64,000 bases of DNA from Lachnospiraceae bacterium. Its GTDB lineage: Bacteria > Bacillota > Clostridia > Lachnospirales > Lachnospiraceae. The position numbers were made by a program, and so were the translations under genes. The DNA lies in contig JAIDHX010000017.1 of assembly GCA_029053015.1 (NCBI GenBank), forward strand, positions 24,771-88,770, given 5' to 3'. The notes under the pieces were generated by a model. That model had not been told where the DNA came from, did no database searches, and was given only the letters and a program-made list of their open reading frames with translations. This document shows, piece by piece, positions 49,441 through 58,583 of this stretch; position 1 is the first letter of the stretch; each line of letters opens with the position of its first letter.

Positions 49441-50961
49441 TTAATCAAAATACATCATACCGTCTTCCGCTCCCTGGAGCTGTATAATCAACCTGCGTTT
49501 TCTCATCTTTCTCTGTACGCCGTCCGCAAGTCCCATTATCTGAATGGTGAAAAGAGGCGTCATCGCCACCATCGCCACAATACCAAAAGCGTCCGTCAGC
49601 ACATTTCCGCCCAACGCTTCACAGGCACCCATGGCAAGCGGCAAAAGAAAAGTCGTCGTCATCGGTCCGCTTGCAACGCCGCCGGAGTCAAACGCGATAC
49701 CGGTAAAAATCTGCGGTACAAAAAAGGTCATTACCAGCGAAATCAGATACCCGGGTATCAGAAACCACATAATATTCAGCCCTGTCAGAATCCGAAGCAT
49801 GGCAATACCTACCGAAAAAGCAATACCGATGGACAGACTGAACCCAATGGACTTCTGGGTAATGGAGCCGCTCGTCACATCCTCCACCTGCCTTGTCAGT
49901 ACCTGTACGGCAGGCTCCGCCTTGACGATAAAGTAACCGATTACCATACCGATCGGAATTAATACCCACGGCGTCGCGCCGCCCGCCACCGCAGAGCCGA
50001 TATACTGTCCCGCAGGCATAAAGCCCACATTGGCTCCGGTTAAAAACAACACCAGCCCGATATAGCTGTATATCAGTCCCGAGACAATCTTGATAAGCTG
50101 TCTCTTGTGAAATCTCCGGAAAATACACTGAAAAATCAGAAATAATCCCGCAATCGGAATCAGCGCAACCGCAACCTCCTTTATGTACACCGGAAATGCA
50201 CGGGCAAATTCCACTGCAACCGCTCTCGTCGTCGCAAGCTCTGCAATGCTCACCGGCGTATATGCCGCGTCTTCGGGGTGATAGCAGATACCCAGAATAA
50301 GTACGGAGAGAACAGGGCCTATACTGCAGATTGCCGTCAGACCGAAGCTGTCACCGCTGGAGTTCTTATCACTTCGCACGGAAGCCATACCAATACCAAG
50401 CGCCATGATAAAGGGCACCGTGATAGGTCCGGTGGTCACGCCTCCCGAGTCAAAGGAAACCGGTATAAAATCCGCCGGTGCAAAACAAGTCAGAATAAAT
50501 ATAATGCCATAAAAGAAAACCAATATGTAGGAAATTGGAATTTTTAACAAGATACGAAGCTGCGCAATCACTAAAAAGCAGCCGACGCCGAGAGCTACCG
50601 TCAAAATCAAGGTCAGGTTCGGAATGGCCGGCACCTGCTGCGCAAGCACCTGCAAATCCGGCTCTGCAAGCGTAATTAAAATTCCCAGAACCAAACACAC
50701 TATCAGCGGAATCACTATCTTTCTCGCCTTGGAGAGCTGTACGCCCACGCCCTCTCCCATCGGTATCATGGACATATCCACGCCCAGAGTGAAAAATCCC
50801 ATACCGATAATCAAAAGCGCCGCCCCGAACAAAAACAGCGTCAATATCCCCGGGGACAACGGTGCAATGGTTATACTCAGACACAGTACAATGATAGTGA
50901 TAGGAAGTACTGATGTGACAGATTCATAAACTTTTTCCCGTAATAATTCGTTGTGTCGCAA
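49441..50961 (-). CDS. DUF1538 multi-spanning membrane protein
   Basis: 506 residues with about 12 membrane segments arranged as two similar halves. DSGGVTTGPITVPFIMALG appears near residue 180 and DSGGVASGPMTTTFLLPLA near residue 435, so the repeat is an internal duplication with a conserved FDSGG[VA].[ST]GP motif in each half, typical of transporters with inverted or parallel repeats. TTG start 8 bases after AAAGGAG. Substrate unknown. The PII-like neighbour implies regulation by nucleotide or metabolite state. Confidence 0.88.
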   Translation of the reverse strand: MRHNELLREKVYESVTSVLPITIIVLCLSITIAPLSPGILTLFLFGAALLIIGMGFFTLGVDMSMIPMGEGVGVQLSKARKIVIPLIVCLVLGILITLAEPDLQVLAQQVPAIPNLTLILTVALGVGCFLVIAQLRILLKIPISYILVFFYGIIFILTCFAPADFIPVSFDSGGVTTGPITVPFIMALGIGMASVRSDKNSSGDSFGLTAICSIGPVLSVLILGICYHPEDAAYTPVSIAELATTRAVAVEFARAFPVYIKEVAVALIPIAGLFLIFQCIFRRFHKRQLIKIVSGLIYSYIGLVLFLTGANVGFMPAGQYIGSAVAGGATPWVLIPIGMVIGYFIVKAEPAVQVLTRQVEDVTSGSITQKSIGFSLSIGIAFSVGIAMLRILTGLNIMWFLIPGYLISLVMTFFVPQIFTGIAFDSGGVASGPMTTTFLLPLAMGACEALGGNVLTDAFGIVAMVAMTPLFTIQIMGLADGVQRKMRKRRLIIQLQGAEDGMMYFD

Positions 50962-51003
50962 GTTGTTTACTCCTTTTTTATTTATGGTACTATTAGGTAA
51001 GCT

Positions 51004-51212
51004 TGAAACTCAGTGATTATGCTGTTGTCATTGTGCGCATTGCATATTCCAACGCAGACACGCTCTCGCTCTGAGCCAGCCGTAGCGGTACATAAGCTGC
51101 CAAAATACGGCAGCTAAGTGCCGACGGCTGGCAAAGGTCTGCTTATGGAATATGCAATGTGCACAATTCGAAACTGGCAGATATGTGTCTTGCAATCACT
51201 GCATTTTTGATA
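51004..51212. repeat. Structured palindromic repeat, copy A
   Basis: About 210 bp that fold into a long hairpin: CAGTGATT/AATCACTG at the base, CATTGCATATTCCA/TGGAATATGCAATG, GCCAGCCG/CGGCTGGC, and an apical AGCTGCC/GGCAGCT. Copy B upstream of the P-ATPase has different but complementary bases in the same stems. It fills most of the 50962-51294 gap. No ORF. Confidence 0.75.
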
Positions 51213-51294
51213 AATATAAGTTGTTCTGCAAGTGTTCTTTATTTTATATAGTACTATGAATTAGTTTTTGTTGCAATAAATAATCATAAATGCG

Positions 51295-53931
51295 TCAGCA
51301 TTTTTTGATACGCCGCTGTATACACTTTGTCAGTTCTACAATCGGAATGATGGTCGCGGCAATTAGTAGGGACACGGCATATTCTGCAAGGGAGATGTGG
51401 GTAAAGCCAAAGGCTTTCGCTAAAAACGGGATATAGATAACCGCAGTCGTACAAATCAGGGACAGCAGCATGGCGCCCCACAAAAACGGATTCTGCCCTT
51501 TGATGGAAAATATGGATTTTTCCAGCGAGCGCATATTGAAAGAGTGAAAAATTTCCGCCATGGACAGGGTCAAAAATGCCATTGTCATGCCATCCTCACT
51601 GTTCGTAAATTCCCACACGCCCGCTTCCATATAGTGACCTACTATATATGCGGCAAGCGTGATAATGGATACGATAATGCCCTGTAAAACCACGTGAACG
51701 CCCAGCCCGCCTGCAAAAATACCGTCCTTTGCATCGCGGGGCTTTCTCTTCATAATATCCGTTTCCCCCTTTTCCATGCCGAGCGCCAGTGCCGGAAAAC
51801 AGTCGGTAATCAGATTAATCCAAAGCAGATGCACCGGTTTTAAAATGGTGAAACCGAGCAATGTCGCAAAAAAGATGGAAAGCACCTCGGACAGATTGCT
51901 TGCAAGTAAAAACTGAATGGATTTTCTGATGTTGTCGTAGATGCGCCGACCTTCGCCCACCGCGCCTACAATCGTTGCAAAATTGTCATCAGCTAAGACC
52001 ATATCCGCCACATTCTTGGTGACGTCCGTGCCGGTAATGCCCATTCCCACACCGATATCCGCGTTCTTGATGGACGGTGCATCGTTGACGCCGTCGCCCG
52101 TCATCGCCGTAATCCTTCCTTTTGCGCGCCACGCATTGACAATCCGCACCTTATGCTCCGGCTGCACCCTTGCGTATACGGCGTACTGCTCTATCCGCTC
52201 TGCCAGCTCCTCGTCCGAAAGCTCATCAAGCATAGCGCCGGTAACTGCCTGTTCGGGGCTGTCGATGATTTGCAGCTCCATGGCTATGGCAACCGCCGTG
52301 TCTTTGTGGTCGCCTGTAATCATCACAGGCTTTATGCCCGCCTCCCGGCATTCGGCTATGGCTGCCTTCACTTCCGGACGGACAGGGTCTATCATGCCGG
52401 TCAGCCCGATAAATACCATATCCCGCTCCAGATTTTCCGCCTCATAAAGCGCCGGCTCTTCTGCAAGGCTCTTGTATGCCGCCCCCAAAACACGGAGCGC
52501 GCTGTCCGCCATCGCCTTGTTTTCCGCAAGCACTTCTCTGCGCAGTTCTTCCGTAAGCTCGACCTCTCCGTCATCCTTCAAAATACGCACACAGCGTTTT
52601 AAAAGCTCATCCGGCGCGCCCTTGGTGTACTGCACAAGGCTGCCATCCGGCCTGCGGTGCACGGTAGTCATCATTTTCCGCATGGAATCAAAGGGCGCTT
52701 CCCCGATTCTCACATTCTCTGCTTTCAAATCGTCTTTCCCCATGCCCTTCTGAAGCGCATAGTTGACCAGTGCACATTCCGTAGGCTCTCCCACTGCCTC
52801 GCCGTTTTCGCCTTGTTCTGCGTCGGAGCAGAGCGCCATCGCCTTTGCAAGCAGCGCCTCATCCGCACTGACTGCCTTTACCACAGTCATCTTATTCTGT
52901 GTCAGCGTGCCTGTCTTATCAGAGCAGATAACCTGTGCACACCCTAATGTCTCCACCGCCGTCAGCTTTCTGATAACTGCGTTTCTCTTCGACATGTTGG
53001 TGACACCGATGGACAGCACAATTGTCACCACAGCGGCAAGTCCTTCGGGAATCGCCGCCACAGCAAGGCTGACCGCCACCATAAAGGTATCCAGCATGGC
53101 TGTACCGGTAACATTGGGATAAATCCGCAACAAATCTATGGCAAAAATCACAACGCAGATAGCAAGCACCAACACGCTTAACACCTTGCTCAACTGGGAG
53201 AGCTTCTGCTGCAGGGGCGTCTGATTGTCCTCCGCCTTGGAAAGCGCGTCCGCAATCTTTCCCATTTCCGTATTCATGCCGGTGTCCGTCACCACTGCCC
53301 TGCCGCGCCCGTAAACCACCGTGCTTCCCATATAAACCATGTTTTTGCGGTCTCCCAGAGGCACCTTGCCGTCTGCGCTGGTAAGCACATCGCTCGTCTT
53401 TGTCACGGGAACCGACTCACCGGTAAGCGCTGCTTCCTCTATTTTTAAACCCGCACATTCTATGATTCTCGCATCCGCAGGCACGGAATCTCCTGCTTCC
53501 AGCGCAATGATATCTCCGGGCACCAGTTCCTCACTGCGAACGGTGGTAAGCCGCCCGTTACGGATTACCTTGGAGGTCGCCGCCGCAATTTCCTGCAGCG
53601 CGGCAATCGCTTTTTCCGCCTTGCTTTCCTGCGCCACACCGAGCACCGCATTGATAAGCACCACCACCATGATAATAATGACGTCTGCAAAGGATTCCCC
53701 CGCATATACCGCCGTGATTCCCGAAATCACAGCCGCCACTATCAGGATAATAATCATGGGGTCGGCGAGCTGCTGCATAAACCGCACAAGCAGAGATGTC
53801 TTTTTTCCCTCTACCAGCTTGTTGCTGCCATACAGCCGCTGCCTCTCCTCCACCTGTACGTCCACAAGCCCGCTTTCTGCAGACTGTTTCTCCTTAAGAA
53901 CCTCTTTCACACTGCTTAGATACTCTTTCAT
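51295..53931 (-). CDS. Calcium-type P-type ATPase (P2)
   Basis: 878 residues from the ATG at 53929-53931, just after GGGAG. Cation ATPase N-terminus (KEVLKEKQSAESGLVDVQVE), A-domain TGESVPVTKTSD, phosphorylation site CSDKTGTLTQNKMTVVK, hinge TGDGVNDAPSIKNADIGVGM and about ten membrane segments. In TM4 VAAIPEGLAAVVTIVLSIGV and TM6 LWINLITDCFPALALGMEKG match Ca2+-binding residues of SERCA/PMCA pumps. Expected role: Ca2+ efflux. It has a long 5' leader with a hairpin terminator and is flanked by the two structured repeats. Confidence 0.92.
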   Translation of the reverse strand: MKEYLSSVKEVLKEKQSAESGLVDVQVEERQRLYGSNKLVEGKKTSLLVRFMQQLADPMIIILIVAAVISGITAVYAGESFADVIIIMVVVLINAVLGVAQESKAEKAIAALQEIAAATSKVIRNGRLTTVRSEELVPGDIIALEAGDSVPADARIIECAGLKIEEAALTGESVPVTKTSDVLTSADGKVPLGDRKNMVYMGSTVVYGRGRAVVTDTGMNTEMGKIADALSKAEDNQTPLQQKLSQLSKVLSVLVLAICVVIFAIDLLRIYPNVTGTAMLDTFMVAVSLAVAAIPEGLAAVVTIVLSIGVTNMSKRNAVIRKLTAVETLGCAQVICSDKTGTLTQNKMTVVKAVSADEALLAKAMALCSDAEQGENGEAVGEPTECALVNYALQKGMGKDDLKAENVRIGEAPFDSMRKMMTTVHRRPDGSLVQYTKGAPDELLKRCVRILKDDGEVELTEELRREVLAENKAMADSALRVLGAAYKSLAEEPALYEAENLERDMVFIGLTGMIDPVRPEVKAAIAECREAGIKPVMITGDHKDTAVAIAMELQIIDSPEQAVTGAMLDELSDEELAERIEQYAVYARVQPEHKVRIVNAWRAKGRITAMTGDGVNDAPSIKNADIGVGMGITGTDVTKNVADMVLADDNFATIVGAVGEGRRIYDNIRKSIQFLLASNLSEVLSIFFATLLGFTILKPVHLLWINLITDCFPALALGMEKGETDIMKRKPRDAKDGIFAGGLGVHVVLQGIIVSIITLAAYIVGHYMEAGVWEFTNSEDGMTMAFLTLSMAEIFHSFNMRSLEKSIFSIKGQNPFLWGAMLLSLICTTAVIYIPFLAKAFGFTHISLAEYAVSLLIAATIIPIVELTKCIQRRIKKC

Positions 53932-53945
53932 TTTTGCTCCCATCT

Positions 53946-53961
53946 GCGTGCTTTCGCACGC
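53946..53961 (-). promoter_or_regulatory. Stable 5'-UTR hairpin with GNRA tetraloop before the P-ATPase
   Basis: GCGTGC-GAAA-GCACGC, a 6-bp GC-rich stem with GAAA loop, ends about 8 bases before the GGGAG ribosome site. It may affect translation start. Confidence 0.6.
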
Positions 53962-54041
53962 GTACAAATTCTCCCATTCACATGCATTTAGGTATTCCTC
54001 TCATCCCGCCATGCTGTCCTAAAGTTTACCCTAAATAAAGC

Positions 54042-54082
54042 AAAAAACTCATATACAATGATTTTAACCACTGTATATGAGT
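54042..54082 (-). terminator. Leader terminator (possible attenuator) of the P-ATPase
   Basis: ACTCATATACA / TGTATATGAGT, a perfect 11-bp stem with 14-base loop, followed by TTTTTT on the minus strand, lies in the leader between the promoter and the ATPase, with no gene upstream on that strand to terminate. Confidence 0.7.
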
Positions 54083-54183
54083 CTCATTCTTTATAGATAA
54101 ACCAGACGGCTGCCGCCGCCATGCTTGTTGATTTATCGCGCAGTATGCGGAACTACTCCCTCATCTATGCAATTGTTGCATTT

Positions 54184-54212
54184 ATCATAGTGAAATTTCC
54201 ACTATTTGTCAA
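54184..54212 (-). promoter_or_regulatory. P-ATPase promoter with operator dyad
   Basis: TTGACA - 17 - TATGAT on the minus strand. ATAGTG - 7 bases - CACTAT (54187-54205) lies in the spacer and is a likely operator. This promoter is about 250 bases before the ATPase start. Confidence 0.7.
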
Positions 54213-54316
54213 TGGCAAAATGAAGATTTTATGGTTATTTCATAATTTAAAACAACTGGACTTTCTTCTCCTTATCAAATATAATCTATTCGTTATTATT
54301 ATTGTATATGCAATTG

Positions 54317-54528
54317 CGAAACTCAGAAACGATACCGTTGTCATTGTACACATTGTATATTCCAACACAGACACGCTTTCGCTCCGAGCTTGCCGTAGCG
54401 GTACTAAGCTCGAAAATACCTCGCAAGTCATGCCCGCATGACTTTGGTACCGACGGCAAGCAAGGGTCTGCTTATGGAATATACAATGTGCACAATTCGA
54501 GATCAGCAAATATGAGTTTCTCAATCGC
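54317..54528. repeat. Structured palindromic repeat, copy B
   Basis: Same architecture as copy A: GAAACTC/GAGTTTC at the base, CATTGTATATTCCA/TGGAATATACAATG, GCTTGCCG/CGGCAAGC, GGTAC/GTACC, and an apical AAGTCATGC/GCATGACTT. The stem bases changed in pairs relative to copy A. The 54213-54316 sequence between it and the ATPase promoter is AT-rich with no gene. Confidence 0.75.
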
Positions 54529-54559
54529 TTAGTTATTATAAAGAAAAGGAGAAAATACC

Positions 54560-56194
54560 ATGCGATTAATCATGCAATACTGCCACCGGACCATGAGACG
54601 CTACCCCAAAATTTTTATGCGTGCCACGGGACTGATTATATTTATAACGCTGATGAGCGCATTGATACCGTATGGTATGCGGATTTTTCTGGAGCGTGTG
54701 ATTGCTGCAGCGCATTATGGCTATGCGGCGCTGGGCATTCTGGGATTTGCAGTATATTTGATTTTAAAAACGCTGGTGGATATACAATGGTACAGGCTGT
54801 TGGATGAGCTGGGCGGATGCTGTATTACGGATCTGTCAGTGGAACTGGAAACCGCCATGGCAGAAACCTTTCAATCCCATATCGACGCAGAAGAAGCCGG
54901 CAGGATTAAACATATTATGTATGCAGATGTACTGGACGTATTTCGGGTAATCGGGCATCATATCCCTTCGCTTTTGGGAAGTGCCGCTGTCATTCTCGCC
55001 AGTCTGCTTCTTGCCGCATTTTATGATTTCCGGCTGATGCTCTTTATTTTTGCCTCACTGGCTCTTGGCACGATTCTTTCTGTTGCGGGAAAAAGAATGA
55101 TTACCCAAAAAGCGGGAAAGACCAATCTGAAATTGAAAGAGCACCACATGCTGTGCGACCAGTATGTAGATTCCATTCCTTTGGTACAAACGAATCCGGT
55201 ACTGCCTTATTTTACGGATAAAACAAGAAACAGCATTTGCGACTTCATTTCCACATCGCAGAAAGAAGACGGCGTGCAGATATTCTGGTCGGAAGCCGTA
55301 AGTCATTACAATACCCTGTTTAATCTGGCGCTGTCCACCCTTTTGGCGCTTCCGGCGGCTGGCGGCTCCATCGTAAATCTTGTGTTTTTTATTACGCTGG
55401 CGGACATTATTATGTCCGAAGGACAGAGAAGCCAGCTATTGATACAACAGATTGTGAGGGCACAGGTCAGCTTTGAAAACGTGGACAGGCTGCGGCAGCT
55501 TCCCAAGCGTCAGGGAACGGAAATGCTTTCCCAAATTACCAAAATAGAGTTTGCAGGAGTCAGTTTTTCCTATCGTGAAACCGGCGTGGACGTTCTGCAT
55601 GACATCTCCTGCACCCTGCAGTCAGGCGATAATATCCGTCTGACAGGCAGTAACGGCAGTGGAAAATCTACTTTTATCAAGCTTCTGACAGGCGTGTATC
55701 CGCCGCAGGCAGGCGAAATCCACATCAATGGAAAACGGCTTGACACTTACTCCCGTGAAAGCCTGAACGAACAAATATTATTTGTCAATCAAGACGAGAT
55801 TTTATTAAACGAATCTATCCTTCATTATCTGGAGTTGATTAGCGGCGCTTCCTTTGACAGGAAAAAAGCAGAAGAAATTCTGCAGTGGACAGCGTTGGAA
55901 AAGGAAGATATCACAATTGAAAACAATGGACTCTCCCTGTCTGCCGGACAAAGAAAAAAGCTGCTGATTTCCAAGTTATTGCTGCGGTACGAAAAAGCGT
56001 CCGTTATTATTTTAGATGAGCTGGAAGCAGGACTGGATAAAATTACACTCCGAAAATATATGGATTTTCTTCGCGGCATGTTTGCAAAACATGAAAAAAT
56101 ATTCCTGATGGTGGCACATAATATCGACCATGAGCTTCCATTTGACAGGGTATTTTTGTTTGAAGACGGCAAAATCAAGATTTCATCAGAGTAA
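54560..56194 (+). CDS. Single-protein ABC exporter (membrane domain plus ATPase)
   Basis: 544 residues. N-terminal membrane domain with six segments (IFITLMSALIPYGMRIFLER; AAVILASLLLAAFYDFRLML; LALSTLLALPAAGGSIVNLV), then ATPase: Walker A TGSNGSGKSTFIKLLTGVYP, signature LSAGQRKKLLISKLLLRYEK (LSAGQ rather than LSGGQ), Walker B SVIILDELEAGLDKITL. LSAGQ and the D-E-L-E Walker B suggest a diverged type. AAAGGAG before the ATG. It probably exports a peptide or lipid. Its stop codon lies at the edge of the Rpn repeat unit. Confidence 0.85.
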   Translation: MRLIMQYCHRTMRRYPKIFMRATGLIIFITLMSALIPYGMRIFLERVIAAAHYGYAALGILGFAVYLILKTLVDIQWYRLLDELGGCCITDLSVELETAMAETFQSHIDAEEAGRIKHIMYADVLDVFRVIGHHIPSLLGSAAVILASLLLAAFYDFRLMLFIFASLALGTILSVAGKRMITQKAGKTNLKLKEHHMLCDQYVDSIPLVQTNPVLPYFTDKTRNSICDFISTSQKEDGVQIFWSEAVSHYNTLFNLALSTLLALPAAGGSIVNLVFFITLADIIMSEGQRSQLLIQQIVRAQVSFENVDRLRQLPKRQGTEMLSQITKIEFAGVSFSYRETGVDVLHDISCTLQSGDNIRLTGSNGSGKSTFIKLLTGVYPPQAGEIHINGKRLDTYSRESLNEQILFVNQDEILLNESILHYLELISGASFDRKKAEEILQWTALEKEDITIENNGLSLSAGQRKKLLISKLLLRYEKASVIILDELEAGLDKITLRKYMDFLRGMFAKHEKIFLMVAHNIDHELPFDRVFLFEDGKIKISSE

Positions 56195-56301
56195 ACCATA
56201 TCCCTGTGCATATCTTTTGAATTGATTGATAGAATTATTTTTGATTTACTTTGACACCCGATACTGTAAGACACAGTATCGGGCGCAGATTATTGATAGA
56301 T

Positions 56302-56581
56302 TTAGAGATGATATTCCTTTAGCATTTCCTGATAAAAAACTTCTTCCTTAAGTTGGGGAATCAAATCCGTCTTCCCGTCGGCTATCATGCAGGAAACCAG
56401 TTCCAGCATCTGCCGCGTACCTTCGTCATGTTCTCTTTTGAGCAACTCTTCAAACTGCATGTACTTTCCCTCCAGTTCCCTGCTCTGCTTCAGCGTTTTT
56501 ATCCGTTCGTGTATTGTAATCCACTTTCCACTCGCCATTGGCAAAAACATCCCGCCGCACACGCAGAAATTACCATATCTT
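56302..56581 (-). pseudogene. Decayed Rpn-family nuclease gene, internal deletion
   Basis: The last 70 codons (IHERIKTLKQSRELEGKYMQ, FEELLKREHDEGTRQMLELV, then KEEVFYQEMLKEYHL) match the intact copy at 57646-58536. They are joined directly to a short piece resembling its VRLDVFASDEWNVDYN region but out of frame, so about 150 codons and the Gly-Tyr repeats are missing. Flanking sequence on both sides is also shared with the intact copy. Confidence 0.75.
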
Positions 56582-56970
56582 TCCTTTTTGAAAGTTATCT
56601 GCTTCTTTTATTTTAATACTGACTACAATAGCATAATACAGCCCGACTATTGCAAGATATGTTTTTTCCGACGAACATTGCTCCGCCACGCCCGTTGTAA
56701 AATAAACCCACCAATCATATACAAAGAAAAAAATCAGCGGAACAAACACCATATATGAGAATGCCCCTAATAGTGACATCTTATTTCTTTTTTCTGCGCT
56801 TGTTGATATTCCCCAAGTATTTCTATATGCAATTAACATTGCACCAATCTGTTGTTTTTTATGGTGATTGTTCTACTAAATGTTTTAAAAGTCATAGAAA
56901 GCACTCTGCATGCCCCTATGGAAAATATCAGTATAAGTATCTGCATAAATAGCATTGCTAAAAATCTCAT
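56570..56970 (-). pseudogene. Small membrane protein split by a one-base deletion
   Basis: From an ATG at 56968-56970 the frame gives MRFLAMLFMQILILIFSIGA, then FKTFSRTITIKNN and a stop. The next frame continues KKQQIGAMLIAYRNTWGIST, MSLLGAFSYMVFVPLIFFFV, YLAIVGLYYAIVVSIKIKEA. One more A in AAAAAA (about 56860) joins them into a protein of about 130 residues with three membrane segments. It sits within the decayed Rpn unit, as if inserted there. Confidence 0.5.
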
Positions 56971-57202
56971 ATTAATCGCCTTTCCTGGCACAAACAGGAT
57001 ATGGTTTCCCTCTTATCGCTATTATAAACGGAGAAAAGTATTTTTGCAATCTTTATTTCCATTATCTTTTATTGTTGAAGTCTGACAAACAATTTTCGAA
57101 TATGATATAATGTTTAAATAATAGTACCTGCTTCTCCATTGTACCCATATGTTCCCAAATCACCATACAATGTACAAAAAATCATGAAAAAAGGAGGCCA
57201 TT

Positions 57203-57499
57203 ATGGACGAAAATATTATTTATGAAATACTTTCTGTTGTAGACGAAATACCAGAGGGAAAGGTTGCTTCCTATGGTCAGATAGCACGGCTCATTGGCAG
57301 GGAGAAAAATGCCAGAATGGTTGGAAAAGTGTTAAGCCAATCCGCCTATTACGGTGATTATCCCTGTCACAGAGTTGTAAACCATGCCGGCAGACTGGCT
57401 CCACATTTTCCGGAACAGCGTGACTTACTGCTTGGCGAAGGCATCATCTTTAAAAACAAGAATTATGTTGACATGAAAAAATGCCAATGGGACTGCTGA
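57203..57499 (+). CDS. MGMT-family protein (methylated-DNA cysteine methyltransferase domain)
   Basis: 98 residues: ENIIYEILSVVDEIPEGKVA and SYGQIARLIGREKNARMVGK, then the active-site motif YPCHRVVNHAGRL with Cys and the Asn of the hinge, and RDLLLGEGIIFKNKNYVDMK at the end. The Cys-His-Arg-Val motif shows a real alkyl-acceptor, unlike ATL proteins with Trp in place of Cys. It has only the C-terminal domain, like short stand-alone MGMTs. It is located between the two Rpn units. Confidence 0.85.
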   Translation: MDENIIYEILSVVDEIPEGKVASYGQIARLIGREKNARMVGKVLSQSAYYGDYPCHRVVNHAGRLAPHFPEQRDLLLGEGIIFKNKNYVDMKKCQWDC

Positions 57500-57536
57500 T
57501 TTTTGTTTTATTGTTGGTATTTTATATATGCAGAGT

Positions 57537-58570
57537 AAACCATATCCCTGTGCCATATCTTTTGAATTGATTGATAGAATTATCGTTGATTTGCTTTGAC
57601 GCTGATACTGCAGAACGCAGTATCAAGCGCAGATTATTGATAGATTTACAGATGATATTCCTTTAGCATTTCCTGATAAAAGGCTTTTTCTTCTTTAAGT
57701 CGGGGAATGAAATCCGTCTTTCCGTCTGCCATCATGCGGGAAACCAGCTCCAACATCTGCGCGGTTGCCTCTTCGCAGCCATTTTCATAACCACTTCCAT
57801 AACCGCTTTCATAGCCATTTCCGTAGCCGCTTTCATAGCCCGTTTTATAGCCTTGTTCATGCCCTTCGTCATGTTCTCGTTTGAGCAACTCTTCAAACTG
57901 CATGTACCTTTCCTCCAGTTCCCTGCTCTGCTTCAGCGTTTTTATCCGTTCATGGATTCTTCCAAGCCTCAAATCGCCTGCCTGTTCCACATAAGAATCC
58001 GTGGAATCTGTGACATACTGTAAAAAGCTGACAAGCTCTTTCGGCACAGCCTCTTCATTCGTACCCTTTGTGTTTAGAAAAATACGCCTCGTGCCATCCT
58101 CCAAAGGAAAGTCCGCCTCTAAGCATCTCGGTTCAAACGTATAGCGGTACAGTCCCTTTCCGAAAGGGTCGAAGCTACAGATAAACACAATCACACTGGG
58201 CTTTAGTTCTTTGAAGTCCTGCCCGGGCTTTAGGGACGACAAATCCATCTCTGCCTGATGGTAGCGGCTTCTCTGCGGAAGGTTCTTCTCGTCTGCGTTC
58301 TGCATTTCCAGATTGTAATCCACATTCCACTCATCGCTGGCGAAAACATCCAGCCGCACAATGCGGAAATCGGAACGGAACAAAATACTCCGTTCCGCTT
58401 TTACCTTTACCTTTCCCACCGGCGTTCCCAGAATACACTCCAGCACCAGCCGGCAGGTTTCTTCGTCCTCCAGCGCTGCTGCAAACAAAAACGCATTGCT
58501 TAAATCCAAATCTTTAAATTGTTTCTTTTGTGCCATAGTCTCCTTTCATGGCACAATCAGGATATGGTTT
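57537..58570. mobile_element. Rpn unit with terminal inverted repeats (intact copy)
   Basis: AAACCATATCC-CTGTGCCAT at the left (57537-57556) and its imperfect inverse ATGGCAC.ATCAGGATATGGTTT at the right (58548-58570; three extra bases) bracket the Rpn gene. The same left and right ends occur at 56193-56214 and 56985-57007 around the decayed copy. The promoter (58584-58612) just outside the right repeat is also shared, so the true unit may be longer. No target-site duplication was evident. Confidence 0.5.
57646..58536 (-). CDS. Rpn-family recombination-promoting nuclease/putative transposase (PD-(D/E)XK)
   Basis: 296 residues. N-terminal KKQFKDLDLSNAFLFAAALE, then the nuclease core FRIVRLDVFASDEWNVDYNL and EMQNADEKNLPQRSRYHQAE, with the D...ExQ-type pattern of PD-(D/E)XK Rpn proteins, and FICSFDPFGKGLYRYTFEPR. 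A run of Gly-Tyr repeats (about 236-258, GYESGYGNGYESGYGSGYEN) and a helical tail follow. The Gly-Tyr tract is encoded by short DNA repeats and varies in such families. Rpn proteins stimulate RecA-independent recombination and are often multi-copy. Promoter TTGCAA-17-TATAAT upstream. Confidence 0.85.
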   Translation of the reverse strand: MAQKKQFKDLDLSNAFLFAAALEDEETCRLVLECILGTPVGKVKVKAERSILFRSDFRIVRLDVFASDEWNVDYNLEMQNADEKNLPQRSRYHQAEMDLSSLKPGQDFKELKPSVIVFICSFDPFGKGLYRYTFEPRCLEADFPLEDGTRRIFLNTKGTNEEAVPKELVSFLQYVTDSTDSYVEQAGDLRLGRIHERIKTLKQSRELEERYMQFEELLKREHDEGHEQGYKTGYESGYGNGYESGYGSGYENGCEEATAQMLELVSRMMADGKTDFIPRLKEEKAFYQEMLKEYHL

Positions 58571-58583
58571 TCCTCTTATCGTT

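Larger units (their letters stand above)
56193..57007. mobile_element. Rpn unit (decayed copy)
   Basis: Left end AAACCATATCCCTGTGCAT and right end GGCACAAACAGGATATGGTTT match the ends of the intact unit. It contains the deleted nuclease gene and a foreign membrane protein frame. The left end begins at the stop codon of the ABC exporter. Confidence 0.5.

Noticed and set aside
54121..54441. 106-residue + strand ORF with hydrophobic start
   Set aside because: It runs through the P-ATPase promoter and the palindromic repeat, has no ribosome site, and its C-terminal part is only the repeat translated.
57780..57860. CRISPR-like or tandem DNA repeat
   Set aside because: The short repeats encode the Gly-Tyr tract of the Rpn protein in frame. 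There are no spacers.
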